64,000 nucleotides of DNA. Source: Mycolicibacterium sp. P1-5 (GTDB lineage: Bacteria; Actinomycetota; Actinomycetes; Mycobacteriales; Mycobacteriaceae). This document shows positions 25,675 to 33,473 of the stretch, piece after piece (the stretch's first letter is position 1; every line of letters starts with the position of its first letter). A model generated the notes under the pieces. The model was not told where the DNA came from, searched no databases, and saw only the letters and a list, made by a program, of their open reading frames with translations. The position numbers were made by a program, and so were the translations under genes. The stretch spans positions 150,879-214,878 of the forward strand of contig NZ_NPKT01000007.1 of the NCBI RefSeq assembly GCF_008329565.1. The letters run 5' to 3'.

Positions 25675-26517
25675 CTACCCGGAGAGGTTGAAGTCGCCGG
25701 ACGCGCCGTAGACGGCGAGTGAGATGAACAGGGTGATGACGACGACGACGATCAACGATGTGCGAACCGCTTGCCCCACTGCGATTCCCACGCCGACCGG
25801 ACCGCCGGACGCGGTATAGCCTTAATAGGTGTGCACCAACATCACGGCGACCGACATCGCGATCGCCTGTAGGAACGACCACAGCAGATCGGTGGGGATC
25901 AGGAACGTGTTGAAGTAATGGTCGTACAGGCCGGCGGACTGTCCGTTGATGTAGACGGTGGTGAACCGCGCAGCGAAGAACGCCGCCAGCACCGACAGCG
26001 AGTACAGCGGAACGATCGCGATGAGCCCGGCGATCAACCGGGTCGACACCAGATACGACATCGAGTGCACGGCCATCGATTCGACGGCATCGATCTCCTC
26101 GGCGACGCGCATGGCCCCCAGTTGCGCGGTGGTGCCCGCGCCGATGGTGGCCGCCAGCGCGATGCCCGCAATCACCGGCGCGACGATGCGCACGTTGAGG
26201 AATGCCGACAGGAAGCCGGTGAGCGCTTCGATGCCGATATCGCCCAGCGACGAGTATCCCTGGACAGCGATGACGCCGCCGGACGCGAGGGTCAGGAACG
26301 CGGCCACGCCGACAGTCCCGCCGATCATCACCAACGCGCCGGTGCCCAGCGTCATCTCCGCGATCAGCCGGATGGTCTCCTTGCGATACCGGGTCAGCGC
26401 ATTGGGGACGTAACGCATCGTCTGGCCGTAGAACAGCGCCTGCTCTCCGAACGTGTCCACCACCCGAGGCAGGCCGCGAAAGAACCGCCGCAGCCGAACC
26501 GTCGCGTCGTAGCTCAT
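25675..26517 (-). pseudogene. yrbE4B: yrbE4B permease gene interrupted by an in-frame stop
   Basis: The reading frame starting at ATG 26517 encodes a YrbE/MlaE-type permease, but codon 232 is TAA (25824-25822). The same frame continues without further stops for 48 codons to TAG at 25675-25677. That continuation reads Gly-Tyr-Thr-Ala-Ser-Gly-Gly-Pro, one more membrane helix and Ser-Gly-Asp-Phe-Asn-Leu-Ser-Gly, the expected YrbE4B ending. The context Val-His-Thr-Tyr-stop-Gly-Tyr-Thr implies a lost Tyr codon (TAC or TAT to TAA). The truncated product would be 231 aa and lack the last helix. It could be a true mutation, an assembly error or read-through; the rest of the operon looks intact. Confidence 0.8.
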
Positions 26518-26548
26518 GCGCGATCCGCCTGCGCTACTCGCTGGGCGC

Positions 26549-27295
26549 TCACTTCGCCAACACCCGCACACCGATGGCGGTGGTGACGACGTTGATGACG
26601 AACAGACAGATGAACGCGTAGACCACCGTTTCGTTCACCGCCACCCCGACACCCTTCGGACCACCCTTGACCGTGAGCCCCCGGTAGCACCCGACAAGCC
26701 CGGCCATGACACCGAATAGCAGCGCCTTGATTTCAGCCAGGATGAGCTCGGGCAGTCCGGTCAGCACCGTCAGCCCGTTGATGAAGGCGCCGGGGTTGAC
26801 CCCCTGCAGCAGGACCGAGAACACGTAACCACCGGAAATGCCGATGGCGCAGACCAACCCGTTGAGGAGGAGCGCCACAAACGTCGACGCCAGCACGCGG
26901 GGAACGACCAGGCGGTGAATCGGGTCGATGCCCAGCACCCGCATCGCATCGATCTCTTCGCGGATCGTGCGCGCTCCAAGATCGGCACAGATGGCCGTCG
27001 CACCGGCGCCGGCCACCACGAGCACGGTGACGACCGGACCCAGCTGGGTGATGGTGCCGAACGCGGTACCCGCGCCGGAGAGGTCAGCCGCGCCGATTTC
27101 GCGCAGCAAAATGTTGAGCGTAAACGCAACCAGGACGGTGAAAGGGATCGCCACCAACAGCGTCGGGATCAGCGAAACCCGGGCAATCATCCATGTCTGG
27201 TCGAGGAACTCACGGAACTGAAAGGGCCGCCGGAACGTCGCCGCCAGGGTTTCGCGGGACATCTCGAAGAACCCGCCCACGGCCCGCGCGGGCAC
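26549..27295 (-). CDS. yrbE4A: YrbE4A permease of the Mce4 steroid importer (start codon uncertain)
   Basis: The product is about 248 aa from the first usable start, GTG 27295. Multiple membrane helices and the MlaE-family motif Arg-Thr-Ile-Arg-Glu-Glu-Ile-Asp-Ala-Met-Arg-Val-Leu-Gly-Ile-Asp-Pro are intact. With YrbE4B it forms the permease core, powered by the MceG ATPase. The only good Shine-Dalgarno (AGGAGG at 27329-27324) is 28 bases from that GTG but 10 bases from an in-frame GTA at 27313, which begins the expected Val-Ile-Asp-Gln-Leu-Thr-Val-Pro-Ala-Arg N-terminus. The natural start may therefore be a mutated or non-standard codon. Confidence 0.85.
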   Translation of the reverse strand: MPARAVGGFFEMSRETLAATFRRPFQFREFLDQTWMIARVSLIPTLLVAIPFTVLVAFTLNILLREIGAADLSGAGTAFGTITQLGPVVTVLVVAGAGATAICADLGARTIREEIDAMRVLGIDPIHRLVVPRVLASTFVALLLNGLVCAIGISGGYVFSVLLQGVNPGAFINGLTVLTGLPELILAEIKALLFGVMAGLVGCYRGLTVKGGPKGVGVAVNETVVYAFICLFVINVVTTAIGVRVLAK

Positions 27296-27448
27296 CGTGA
27301 GCTGATCGATTACGATCGAATCCCCTCCTCGCCGGGCTCACCGTTGACGCGCAGCGTTAGCGAAGCCAATCAGCTTTCCAACGCTGTCGCGCTTGTTAGT
27401 CCCCCGACTCAGGCGTCACATTTTTGAACGCAACTGTGGAATTTTAAC

Positions 27449-27461
27449 TAGAACAAGTTCA
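27449..27461. promoter_or_regulatory. KstR-type operator, proximal mce4 site
   Basis: TAGAACAAGTTCA fits the AAC-N2-GTT core of KstR operators, with one imperfect arm. It is about 136 bases upstream of the likely yrbE4A translation start and probably governs the mce4 operon. Confidence 0.65.
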
Positions 27462-27535
27462 GGGTGTAAAGAGCCAAAAAATAAGCTAACTTACGCTGAT
27501 TTGTCCAGGTCAGCGCAGGTGTGATCCAGGTCATT

Positions 27536-27551
27536 CTAGAACGTGTTCTAG
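27536..27551. promoter_or_regulatory. KstR-type operator, distal mce4 site
   Basis: CTAGAACGTGTTCTAG is a 16-base palindrome matching the KstR consensus, symmetric except at its two central bases. It lies 32 bases beyond the hsd4A stop and some 220 bases upstream of yrbE4A, giving mce4 a second operator. Confidence 0.75.
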
Positions 27552-27583
27552 TCTATGGCCGGCTGTGTGGCCTGCGCAAGCGA

Positions 27584-28504
27584 TCAGTCGCCCATCAAGC
27601 CCATCACGCCGAACGTGCGTTCCGGGTCGCGATCAGCAAAGTACGCCTGCATCGACGCGCCCAATGTCGACGGATCCCACGCGGCGCCGTCGGCGTCGAA
27701 CCGGTACTCGGCCGTGGGAGCGGCCACCAGCGTGACACTCGGCCCGTAGACGATGAAGACCTGACCGTTGACCTTGTCCGAGGCCGGCGAGGCCAGGAAG
27801 CGCACCAGGGTCACAACGTGTTCGGGCGACAGCGGGTCGACCTCGCCCTCGGCGAGTTCGGGAGCGTCACCGAACACGTCGGCGGTCATTGCGGTCCGCG
27901 CCCGTGGGGCGATCGCATTGGCCCGCACGCCGTAGCGTCCGAGTGCGCGTGAGGCCGTCAGCGTCAGCGCCGTGATACCCGCCTTGGCCGCACCGTAGTT
28001 GGCCTGGCCGATCGGTCCGGACAGGCCGGCTTCCGAGGTGGTGTTGATGATTCGCCCGTAGATTGAGCCGCCGTTTTCCTTGGCCTGGTTGCGCCAATAC
28101 GTCGCGGCATTGCGGGTCAGCAGGAAGTGCCCGCGCAGATGCACCGCGATCACCGCGTCCCAGTCCTCGTCGGACATGTTGAACAGCATCCGGTCTCGGG
28201 TGATACCGGCGTTGTTGACGACGATGCTCAGTCCCCCGAGCCCGCCGGCACACGACACCAGCTCGTCGGCGGTCGAGCGCTGGCTGATGTCGCCGGCGAC
28301 CGCGACGCCCTTGGCGCCCGCGCTGCTGATCTCATCGAGCACGTCGGATTCGTCGAGCGCCTTGGCCATGTCATTGACGACGACGGTCGCACCGGAGCGG
28401 GCCAATCCGATGGCCTCGGCACGACCGAGGCCCGAGGCGGCACCGGTCACCACGGCGACGCGTCCGGACAGATCGGTCGCGTCGGCAGTCAAATCTGCAG
28501 TCAA
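27584..28504 (-). CDS. hsd4A: steroid beta-hydroxyacyl-CoA/17-beta-hydroxysteroid dehydrogenase (Rv3502c-like)
   Basis: The product is 306 aa, a classical SDR with Thr-Gly-Ala-Ala-Ser-Gly-Leu-Gly, Asn-Asn-Ala-Gly and Tyr-Gly-Ala-Ala-Lys. Hsd4A homologues oxidise 3-hydroxyacyl-CoA intermediates of the cholesterol side chain and also act on 17-beta-hydroxysteroids. The start is TTG 28504, with GAGGTG eight bases upstream. It sits between fdxD and the mce4 operon on the same strand, as in M. tuberculosis. Confidence 0.85.
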   Translation of the reverse strand: MTADLTADATDLSGRVAVVTGAASGLGRAEAIGLARSGATVVVNDMAKALDESDVLDEISSAGAKGVAVAGDISQRSTADELVSCAGGLGGLSIVVNNAGITRDRMLFNMSDEDWDAVIAVHLRGHFLLTRNAATYWRNQAKENGGSIYGRIINTTSEAGLSGPIGQANYGAAKAGITALTLTASRALGRYGVRANAIAPRARTAMTADVFGDAPELAEGEVDPLSPEHVVTLVRFLASPASDKVNGQVFIVYGPSVTLVAAPTAEYRFDADGAAWDPSTLGASMQAYFADRDPERTFGVMGLMGD

Positions 28505-28517
28505 CTTACTAACACCT

Positions 28518-28709
28518 CTAGTCTTTGCGGGTCAGAGCGGCACGAGGGCATTCGGCGATGGACTGCTCGGCAACGTCCTCCCGGTCGGCGGGGATCGGAT
28601 CCTCGGTCACCACCACGTAGTCCTCGTCGTCCAGTTCGAACAGGTCCGGCGCGATTCCCACACAGACAGCGTTACCTTCACAACGATCACGGTCGACTTC
28701 GACTCGCAC
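28518..28709 (-). CDS. fdxD: [3Fe-4S]-type ferredoxin
   Basis: The product is 63 aa. GTG 28709 is chosen because AAGGAGG lies five bases upstream; a TTG at 28730 would add seven residues. The cluster ligands are Cys9, Cys15 and Cys53 (Cys-Glu-Gly-Asn-Ala-Val-Cys and Glu-Cys-Pro), the three-cysteine pattern of [3Fe-4S] ferredoxins that serve cytochromes P450. Its position divergent from fadE26 and upstream of hsd4A matches Rv3503c. CYP142 in this cluster is a plausible partner (inference). Confidence 0.88.
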   Translation of the reverse strand: MRVEVDRDRCEGNAVCVGIAPDLFELDDEDYVVVTEDPIPADREDVAEQSIAECPRAALTRKD

Positions 28710-28813
28710 GAGAACCTCCTTGGCTGACAAGCCCCGGCGGCGGGGGCGCTGGCAGCACCACGATACGACCAGATCGATCGATAGCTGGGTCTAACGGGCG
28801 CTGGACCACAAGA

Positions 28814-28828
28814 CTAGAACGTGTTACA
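28814..28828. promoter_or_regulatory. KstR-type operator between fdxD and fadE26
   Basis: CTAGAACGTGTTACA lies in the 177-base divergent region between fdxD (minus) and fadE26 (plus) and probably controls both directions: fadE26-fadE27-fadD17 one way and fdxD-hsd4A the other. Confidence 0.75.
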
Positions 28829-28886
28829 ACCAGGAGTGTCGGCGGGTCGCCGACGGCTTGCCAACTTTCAGCGAAGGATCGAGCGG

Positions 28887-30071
28887 ATGCGGATCAGTTA
28901 CACCCCTGAACAAGAGGAGCTGCGCCGCGAGCTGCGCTCGTACTTCGGCAGGCTGATGACCGCAGAGCGCCAGGAAGCGCTGATGTCGACCTCCGGCGGC
29001 GAGATCGGCACCGGCAATGTTTACCGCGAGACCGTCTCGCAGATGGGTAAGGACGGCTGGCTCACCCTGAACTGGCCGGAGGAGTACGGCGGCCAGAACC
29101 GCGACCCGATGGACTCCCTGATCTTCACCGACGAGGCCTCGATCGCCGGCGCACCGGTGCCCTTCCTGACGATCAACAGTGTTGCCCCGACGATCATGGC
29201 GTACGGCACCGACGAGCAGAAGAACTTCTACCTGCCCAAGATCGCTTCCGGTGACCTGCACTTCGCGATCGGTTATTCCGAGCCCGGCGCCGGCACCGAC
29301 CTTGCCGCGCTACGCACCGCGGCGGTGCGCGACGGCGACGACTACGTGGTCAACGGCCAGAAGATGTGGACCAGCCTGATCCAGTACGCCGATTACGTGT
29401 GGCTGGCGGTGCGGACCAACCCTGAGGCCAAGAAGCACCGCGGCATCTCGGTGCTCATCGTGCCGACCACCGCCGAGGGTTTCTCGTTCACTCCGGTGCA
29501 CACGATGGCCGGGGTCGGTACCAGCGCCACCTACTACCAGGATGTGCGCGTGCCGGTGTCCAGCCGGGTCGGTGAAGAGAACGGTGGCTGGAAATTGGTC
29601 ACCAACCAGCTCAACCACGAGCGCGTCGCGCTGGTGTCCGCGCAGCCGATCTTCCTGGCGCTCAATCAGGTTCGCGAGTGGGCGCAGAACACCAAGGATG
29701 TCCACGGCAATCGTCTGATCGACTCCGAATGGGTGCAGCTCAACCTCGCCCGCGTGCTGGCCAAGGCCGAGTACCTCAAGCTCATCAACTGGGAGCTTGC
29801 CTCGGCCAAGAGTGGGACTCTCAGCCCGGCGGACGCCTCGGCGGCCAAGGTCTTCGGCACCGAGCTGGCCACCGAGGCCTACCGGCTGTTGATGGAGATC
29901 CTCGGACCCTCAGCCACACTGCGTCAGGATTCCCCCGGCGCGCTGCTGCGCGGGCGCGTCGAGCGGATGCACCGCGCGGCACTGATCCTCACGTTCGGCG
30001 GCGGCACAAACGAGATCCAGCGCGACATCATCGGCATGGTCGCGCTGGGCCTGCCCCGAGTCAACCGCTGA
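28887..30071 (+). CDS. fadE26: steroid acyl-CoA dehydrogenase subunit, ChsE4-like
   Basis: The product is 394 aa with the full acyl-CoA dehydrogenase fold: Gly-Tyr-Ser-Glu-Pro-Gly-Ala-Gly-Thr-Asp in the middle domain, Asn-His-Glu-Arg-Val-Ala, and Phe-Gly-Gly-Gly-Thr-Asn-Glu-Ile-Gln-Arg-Asp near the C-terminus, which binds FAD. FadE26 and FadE27 form an alpha2-beta2 enzyme (ChsE4-ChsE5) that dehydrogenates side-chain CoA esters of cholesterol. ATG 28887 fits the family N-terminus (Met-Arg-Ile-Ser-Tyr-Thr). fadE27 follows after 19 bases. Confidence 0.9.
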   Translation: MRISYTPEQEELRRELRSYFGRLMTAERQEALMSTSGGEIGTGNVYRETVSQMGKDGWLTLNWPEEYGGQNRDPMDSLIFTDEASIAGAPVPFLTINSVAPTIMAYGTDEQKNFYLPKIASGDLHFAIGYSEPGAGTDLAALRTAAVRDGDDYVVNGQKMWTSLIQYADYVWLAVRTNPEAKKHRGISVLIVPTTAEGFSFTPVHTMAGVGTSATYYQDVRVPVSSRVGEENGGWKLVTNQLNHERVALVSAQPIFLALNQVREWAQNTKDVHGNRLIDSEWVQLNLARVLAKAEYLKLINWELASAKSGTLSPADASAAKVFGTELATEAYRLLMEILGPSATLRQDSPGALLRGRVERMHRAALILTFGGGTNEIQRDIIGMVALGLPRVNR

Positions 30072-30090
30072 AACGAGACTAGGACCGAAC

Positions 30091-31188
30091 ATGGACTTCA
30101 CCAGAACAGAAGCTGCACAGGATCTCTCGGGCTTGGTCGGCACCATCGTCGACGCGGTGTGCACACCGCAGCATCAGCGTGAGCTCGACGGGCTCGAGCA
30201 GCGCTTCGACACCGAGCTGTGGCGGAAGCTGATCGACGCCGACATCCTGTCCACCGCCGCGCCGGAATCGGTGGGCGGCGACGGATTCGGGGTATTGGAG
30301 CAGACCGCGATCCTGGCGGCGCTCGGCCGTCAGCTCGCGGCGGTGCCCTACCTTGAGTCGGTGGTATTGGGGGCCGGCGTGATCGGCCGCGTCGGCACGC
30401 CGGAACTGCGCGAGCAGTGGGCCGCCCCGGCGGTGTCCGGCGAGAAGATCCTGACCGTCGCTCTTGACGGCGAATTCGGCCAGGGGCCGGTGCAGGCGAC
30501 CTCCTCCGGTGACGGATTCCGGCTCACCGGAAACCGCACCCAGGTCGCGTTCGGTCCGGTCGCCGACGCTTTCCTCGTTCCGGCTGAAACCGATTCCGGC
30601 ACAAAGGTGTTTTTGGTGAGCGCCACCGACCCCGGCGTGTCGGTCACCCCACTGCTGACCACCGGCCTGAGCAGCGCCGGTGAGCTCGACCTCGCCGGTG
30701 TCGAAGTAGGGGCAGATCGTCTTGTCGGCGACGCCGAGGTGCTGTCGTGGCTATCGACCCACAAGACGTTGGGCCACACCGCGTTTCAGCTCGGCGTGTT
30801 GGAGCGAGCGCTGGAGCTGACGGCAGAGTACGCGCGCACGCGCGAGCAGTTCGACCGGCCGATCGGCAGCTTCCAGGCTGTCTCCGCACGGCTGGCCGAC
30901 GACTACATCGACATCAAAGGCCTTGGGCTGGCGCTGGTGCAGGCGTCCTGGCGACTGTCGGAGGACCTGCCCTCCGACGCCGAGGTGGCCACCGCCGCTT
31001 TCTGGGCCGCCGAGGCCGGGCATCGGGTCGCCCACACCACTGTGCACGTCCACGGCGGTGTCGGGATCGACGTCGATCACCCGATTCATCGCTACTTCCT
31101 CACCGCCAAGCAGATCGAGTTCGCATTGGGCGGCGCCACCGCACAGCTGCGGCAGATCGGCCGTGAGCTGGCTGACACGCCGGCTTGA
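30091..31188 (+). CDS. fadE27: steroid acyl-CoA dehydrogenase partner subunit, ChsE5-like
   Basis: The product is 365 aa, a diverged acyl-CoA dehydrogenase that pairs with FadE26. The C-terminal helical domain is recognisable (Arg-Glu-Gln-Phe-Asp-Arg-Pro-Ile-Gly-Ser-Phe-Gln, then Thr-Val-His-Val-His-Gly-Gly-Val-Gly). In the known complexes each subunit supplies only part of the FAD and substrate sites, giving two actives sites per tetramer. The gene order fadE26-fadE27-fadD17 is conserved with M. tuberculosis. Confidence 0.9.
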   Translation: MDFTRTEAAQDLSGLVGTIVDAVCTPQHQRELDGLEQRFDTELWRKLIDADILSTAAPESVGGDGFGVLEQTAILAALGRQLAAVPYLESVVLGAGVIGRVGTPELREQWAAPAVSGEKILTVALDGEFGQGPVQATSSGDGFRLTGNRTQVAFGPVADAFLVPAETDSGTKVFLVSATDPGVSVTPLLTTGLSSAGELDLAGVEVGADRLVGDAEVLSWLSTHKTLGHTAFQLGVLERALELTAEYARTREQFDRPIGSFQAVSARLADDYIDIKGLGLALVQASWRLSEDLPSDAEVATAAFWAAEAGHRVAHTTVHVHGGVGIDVDHPIHRYFLTAKQIEFALGGATAQLRQIGRELADTPA

Positions 31189-31196
31189 CCGGACCC

Positions 31197-32720
31197 ATGA
31201 GCGGCGGGCCCACCGTCACCGACCTGTTGGTGCGGCTCGCTGATGTCGACGATCGCGGCATCTACGCCGATGATGGGTCGTATTCGACCTGGCGCCAACA
31301 TATCCAGGATGCCGCCGATCTGGGGTCTGCGCTCAGCGCGCGGCTCGATCCCGCCCGGCCCCCGCACATCGGCGTGCTTCTGGGCAACACGCCGTTCTTC
31401 TCCTCACTGCTGGTGGCGGCCGCCATCACCGGGTTGGTTCCGGTCGGGCTGAACCCCACCCGCCGCGGCGTGGCGCTGCAGCGCGACATCGAGACGGCTG
31501 ACTGTCAACTCGTGCTCGCCGATGGTGATCTCCATACATACGGGGCGGGGTTCGTCCCCGACGGCATGGCCGTCATCGACGTGGGCACACCCGAGTGGGC
31601 TGATGAGCTCGCGCGTTTCGCCGGGTCCCCGGTTTCCTTCACGGCCAGCAGATTCGACGACCTGTTCATGCTGATCTTCACCTCGGGAACCAGCGGTGAC
31701 CCGAAGGCGGTGCGGTGCACCCACGAGAAGGTGGCCGTTCCCGGTGTGATGCTGGCCCAGCGCTTCGGTCTGGGCCCTGGCGACACCTGTTACCTGTCGA
31801 TGCCGCTGTTCCACTCCAACGCGGTGATGGCGGGCTGGGCCGTCGCCGTGGCGGCCGGCGCATCGATTGCGTTGCGCCGCAAGTTTTCCGCCTCCCAGTT
31901 CATCCCCGACGCGCGCCGGTTCAATGCCACCTACGCCAACTACGTCGGCAAGCCGATGTCGTACATCCTGGCCACCCCACCGCGACCGGACGACGCCGAC
32001 AACCCGCTGCGGGTCGTCTACGGGAACGAGGCCGCCCCACGCGACATCGACCGGTTCGCCGCACGTTTTTCAGTGACGGTGGTCGACGGGTTCGGATCCA
32101 CCGAAGGCGGCGTGAACATCGCCCGCACCCCGGACACCCCGGAGGACGCACTGGGTCCGCTGCCCGAAGGCCTGGAGATCGTCGACGTCGACACCGGCGA
32201 ACCGTGCCCGCCCGGGGTGATCGGCGAGCTGGTGAACCTCACCGGGCCCGGTAACTTCCGCGGCTACTACAACGCCCCCGACGCCGAATCGGAACGCATG
32301 ACCGGCGGCGTGTACCACAGCGGCGACCTCGCCTACCGCGACGACGCAGGCTACGTGCACTTCGCCGGCCGGCTGGGCGACTGGATGCGGGTCGACGGCG
32401 AGAACCTCGGCACCGCGCCGATCGAACGGGTGCTGATGCGGTACCCCGACGTGACCGAAGCGGCGGTCTACGCCATCCCCGATCCCGCGGTCGGCGACCG
32501 GGTGATGGCTGCGCTGGTCCTGCCCGACGGCGTGGCTTTCGACACGAAAGACTTCCGCGAGTTCCTGGCCGCCCAGGATGACCTCGGACCCAAGCAGTGG
32601 CCGGCGTTCGTGCGGGTCAGCACGGCCCTGCCGCGCACCGAGACGTTCAAGATCATCAAGCGCAGACTGTCCGCCGAGGCACTGGACTGCACCGACCCGG
32701 TGTTTGAGATACCGCGCTGA
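31197..32720 (+). CDS. fadD17: fatty/steroid acyl-CoA ligase FadD17
   Basis: The product is 507 aa, an adenylate-forming enzyme. The ATP loop is Ile-Phe-Thr-Ser-Gly-Thr-Ser-Gly-Asp-Pro-Lys, later motifs are Gly-Phe-Gly-Ser-Thr-Glu-Gly-Gly and Tyr-His-Ser-Gly-Asp-Leu-Ala-Tyr-Arg, and the hinge contains Gly-Arg-Leu-Gly-Asp-Trp-Met-Arg-Val-Asp-Gly-Glu-Asn. FadD17 homologues activate steroid side-chain carboxylates with CoA. ATG 31197 is used; a TTG overlapping the fadE27 stop (31185) is possible. Confidence 0.88.
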   Translation: MSGGPTVTDLLVRLADVDDRGIYADDGSYSTWRQHIQDAADLGSALSARLDPARPPHIGVLLGNTPFFSSLLVAAAITGLVPVGLNPTRRGVALQRDIETADCQLVLADGDLHTYGAGFVPDGMAVIDVGTPEWADELARFAGSPVSFTASRFDDLFMLIFTSGTSGDPKAVRCTHEKVAVPGVMLAQRFGLGPGDTCYLSMPLFHSNAVMAGWAVAVAAGASIALRRKFSASQFIPDARRFNATYANYVGKPMSYILATPPRPDDADNPLRVVYGNEAAPRDIDRFAARFSVTVVDGFGSTEGGVNIARTPDTPEDALGPLPEGLEIVDVDTGEPCPPGVIGELVNLTGPGNFRGYYNAPDAESERMTGGVYHSGDLAYRDDAGYVHFAGRLGDWMRVDGENLGTAPIERVLMRYPDVTEAAVYAIPDPAVGDRVMAALVLPDGVAFDTKDFREFLAAQDDLGPKQWPAFVRVSTALPRTETFKIIKRRLSAEALDCTDPVFEIPR

Positions 32721-32738
32721 CCGGGAACCGTTCCGAGG

Positions 32739-33404
32739 ATGAAGTGCGCCCCTTTGCTCCTCGCGATTCTCGCGCCCGCCGCCGGTCTGCTCGGCGCCTC
32801 ACCGCCGGCACAAGCCGCGACCTGCGCGGACGTCGAAGTCGTCTTCGCCCGCGGCACGACGGAACCGCCGGGCATCGGCCGGATCGGCAAGGCCTTCGTC
32901 GACGCACTGCGTCACGATCTCGGCACCAAGACCGTCGGGGTGTATGCGGTCAATTACCCGGCGAGCACCGACTTCCCGACCGGCGTCCAAGGGGTGGTGG
33001 ACGGCAGCACGCATATCGCGACCACGTCCGCGAACTGTCCGAACACCAAGCTGGTGCTGGGCGGGTATTCGCAGGGCGCTGCCGTCGTCGGCTTCGTCAC
33101 TGCTGACGCGATCCCAGCCGGGTACGCCGTCCCACCCGGGACGCCACTACCGTTGCCCAGCGGTGTCGCCGACCGCGTTGCCGCGGTCGCGCTGTTCGGC
33201 AAGCCGTCACCGAAGTTCATGGCCGCCATCGACGAGCCGGCGGTGCCGCTCGGACCGGCCTACGTCGGCAAGACGATCGACCTGTGCGCCACGGGCGACC
33301 CGATCTGCTCGCAGGAGGGTGGCAGCAGCGCCGCGCATTCGATGTACGCGGGCAACGGCATGGTCCAGCAGGCGGCGGACTTCGTGGCAACGCGGGTCGC
33401 GTGA
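32739..33404 (+). CDS. secreted cutinase-family esterase
   Basis: The product is 221 aa. A signal peptide (about 1-27, ending Ala-Gln-Ala-Ala) precedes a cutinase domain with the nucleophile motif Gly-Gly-Tyr-Ser-Gln-Gly, Asp in Thr-Gly-Asp-Pro-Ile-Cys and a C-terminal His in Ala-His-Ser-Met, forming the Ser/Asp/His triad. Flanking Cys pairs should form the fold's disulfides. It starts 18 bases after fadD17. Mycobacterial cutinases hydrolyse lipid esters outside the cell, so supplying free sterol or fatty acid to this pathway is a possible but unproven role. Confidence 0.88.
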   Translation: MKCAPLLLAILAPAAGLLGASPPAQAATCADVEVVFARGTTEPPGIGRIGKAFVDALRHDLGTKTVGVYAVNYPASTDFPTGVQGVVDGSTHIATTSANCPNTKLVLGGYSQGAAVVGFVTADAIPAGYAVPPGTPLPLPSGVADRVAAVALFGKPSPKFMAAIDEPAVPLGPAYVGKTIDLCATGDPICSQEGGSSAAHSMYAGNGMVQQAADFVATRVA

Positions 33405-33423
33405 TGACGTCGATTCAGAAGTG

Positions 33424-33453
33424 AGAGCGAGCCTTCGGCGAGATTTTCGCTCT
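33424..33453. terminator. possible hairpin terminator between convergent genes
   Basis: AGAGCGA at 33424-33430 pairs with TCGCTCT at 33447-33453 around a loop that can form a further small GCC/GGC stem. It sits between the stops of the cutinase and ilvX genes. There is only a weak T-run, which is common in mycobacteria. Confidence 0.35.
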
Positions 33454-33473
33454 GAGGTCTATCTCGACGCCGG

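Noticed and set aside
25822..25830. Frameshift in yrbE4B
   Set aside because: The missing C-terminus continues in the same frame after the TAA, so it is a nonsense codon rather than an indel.
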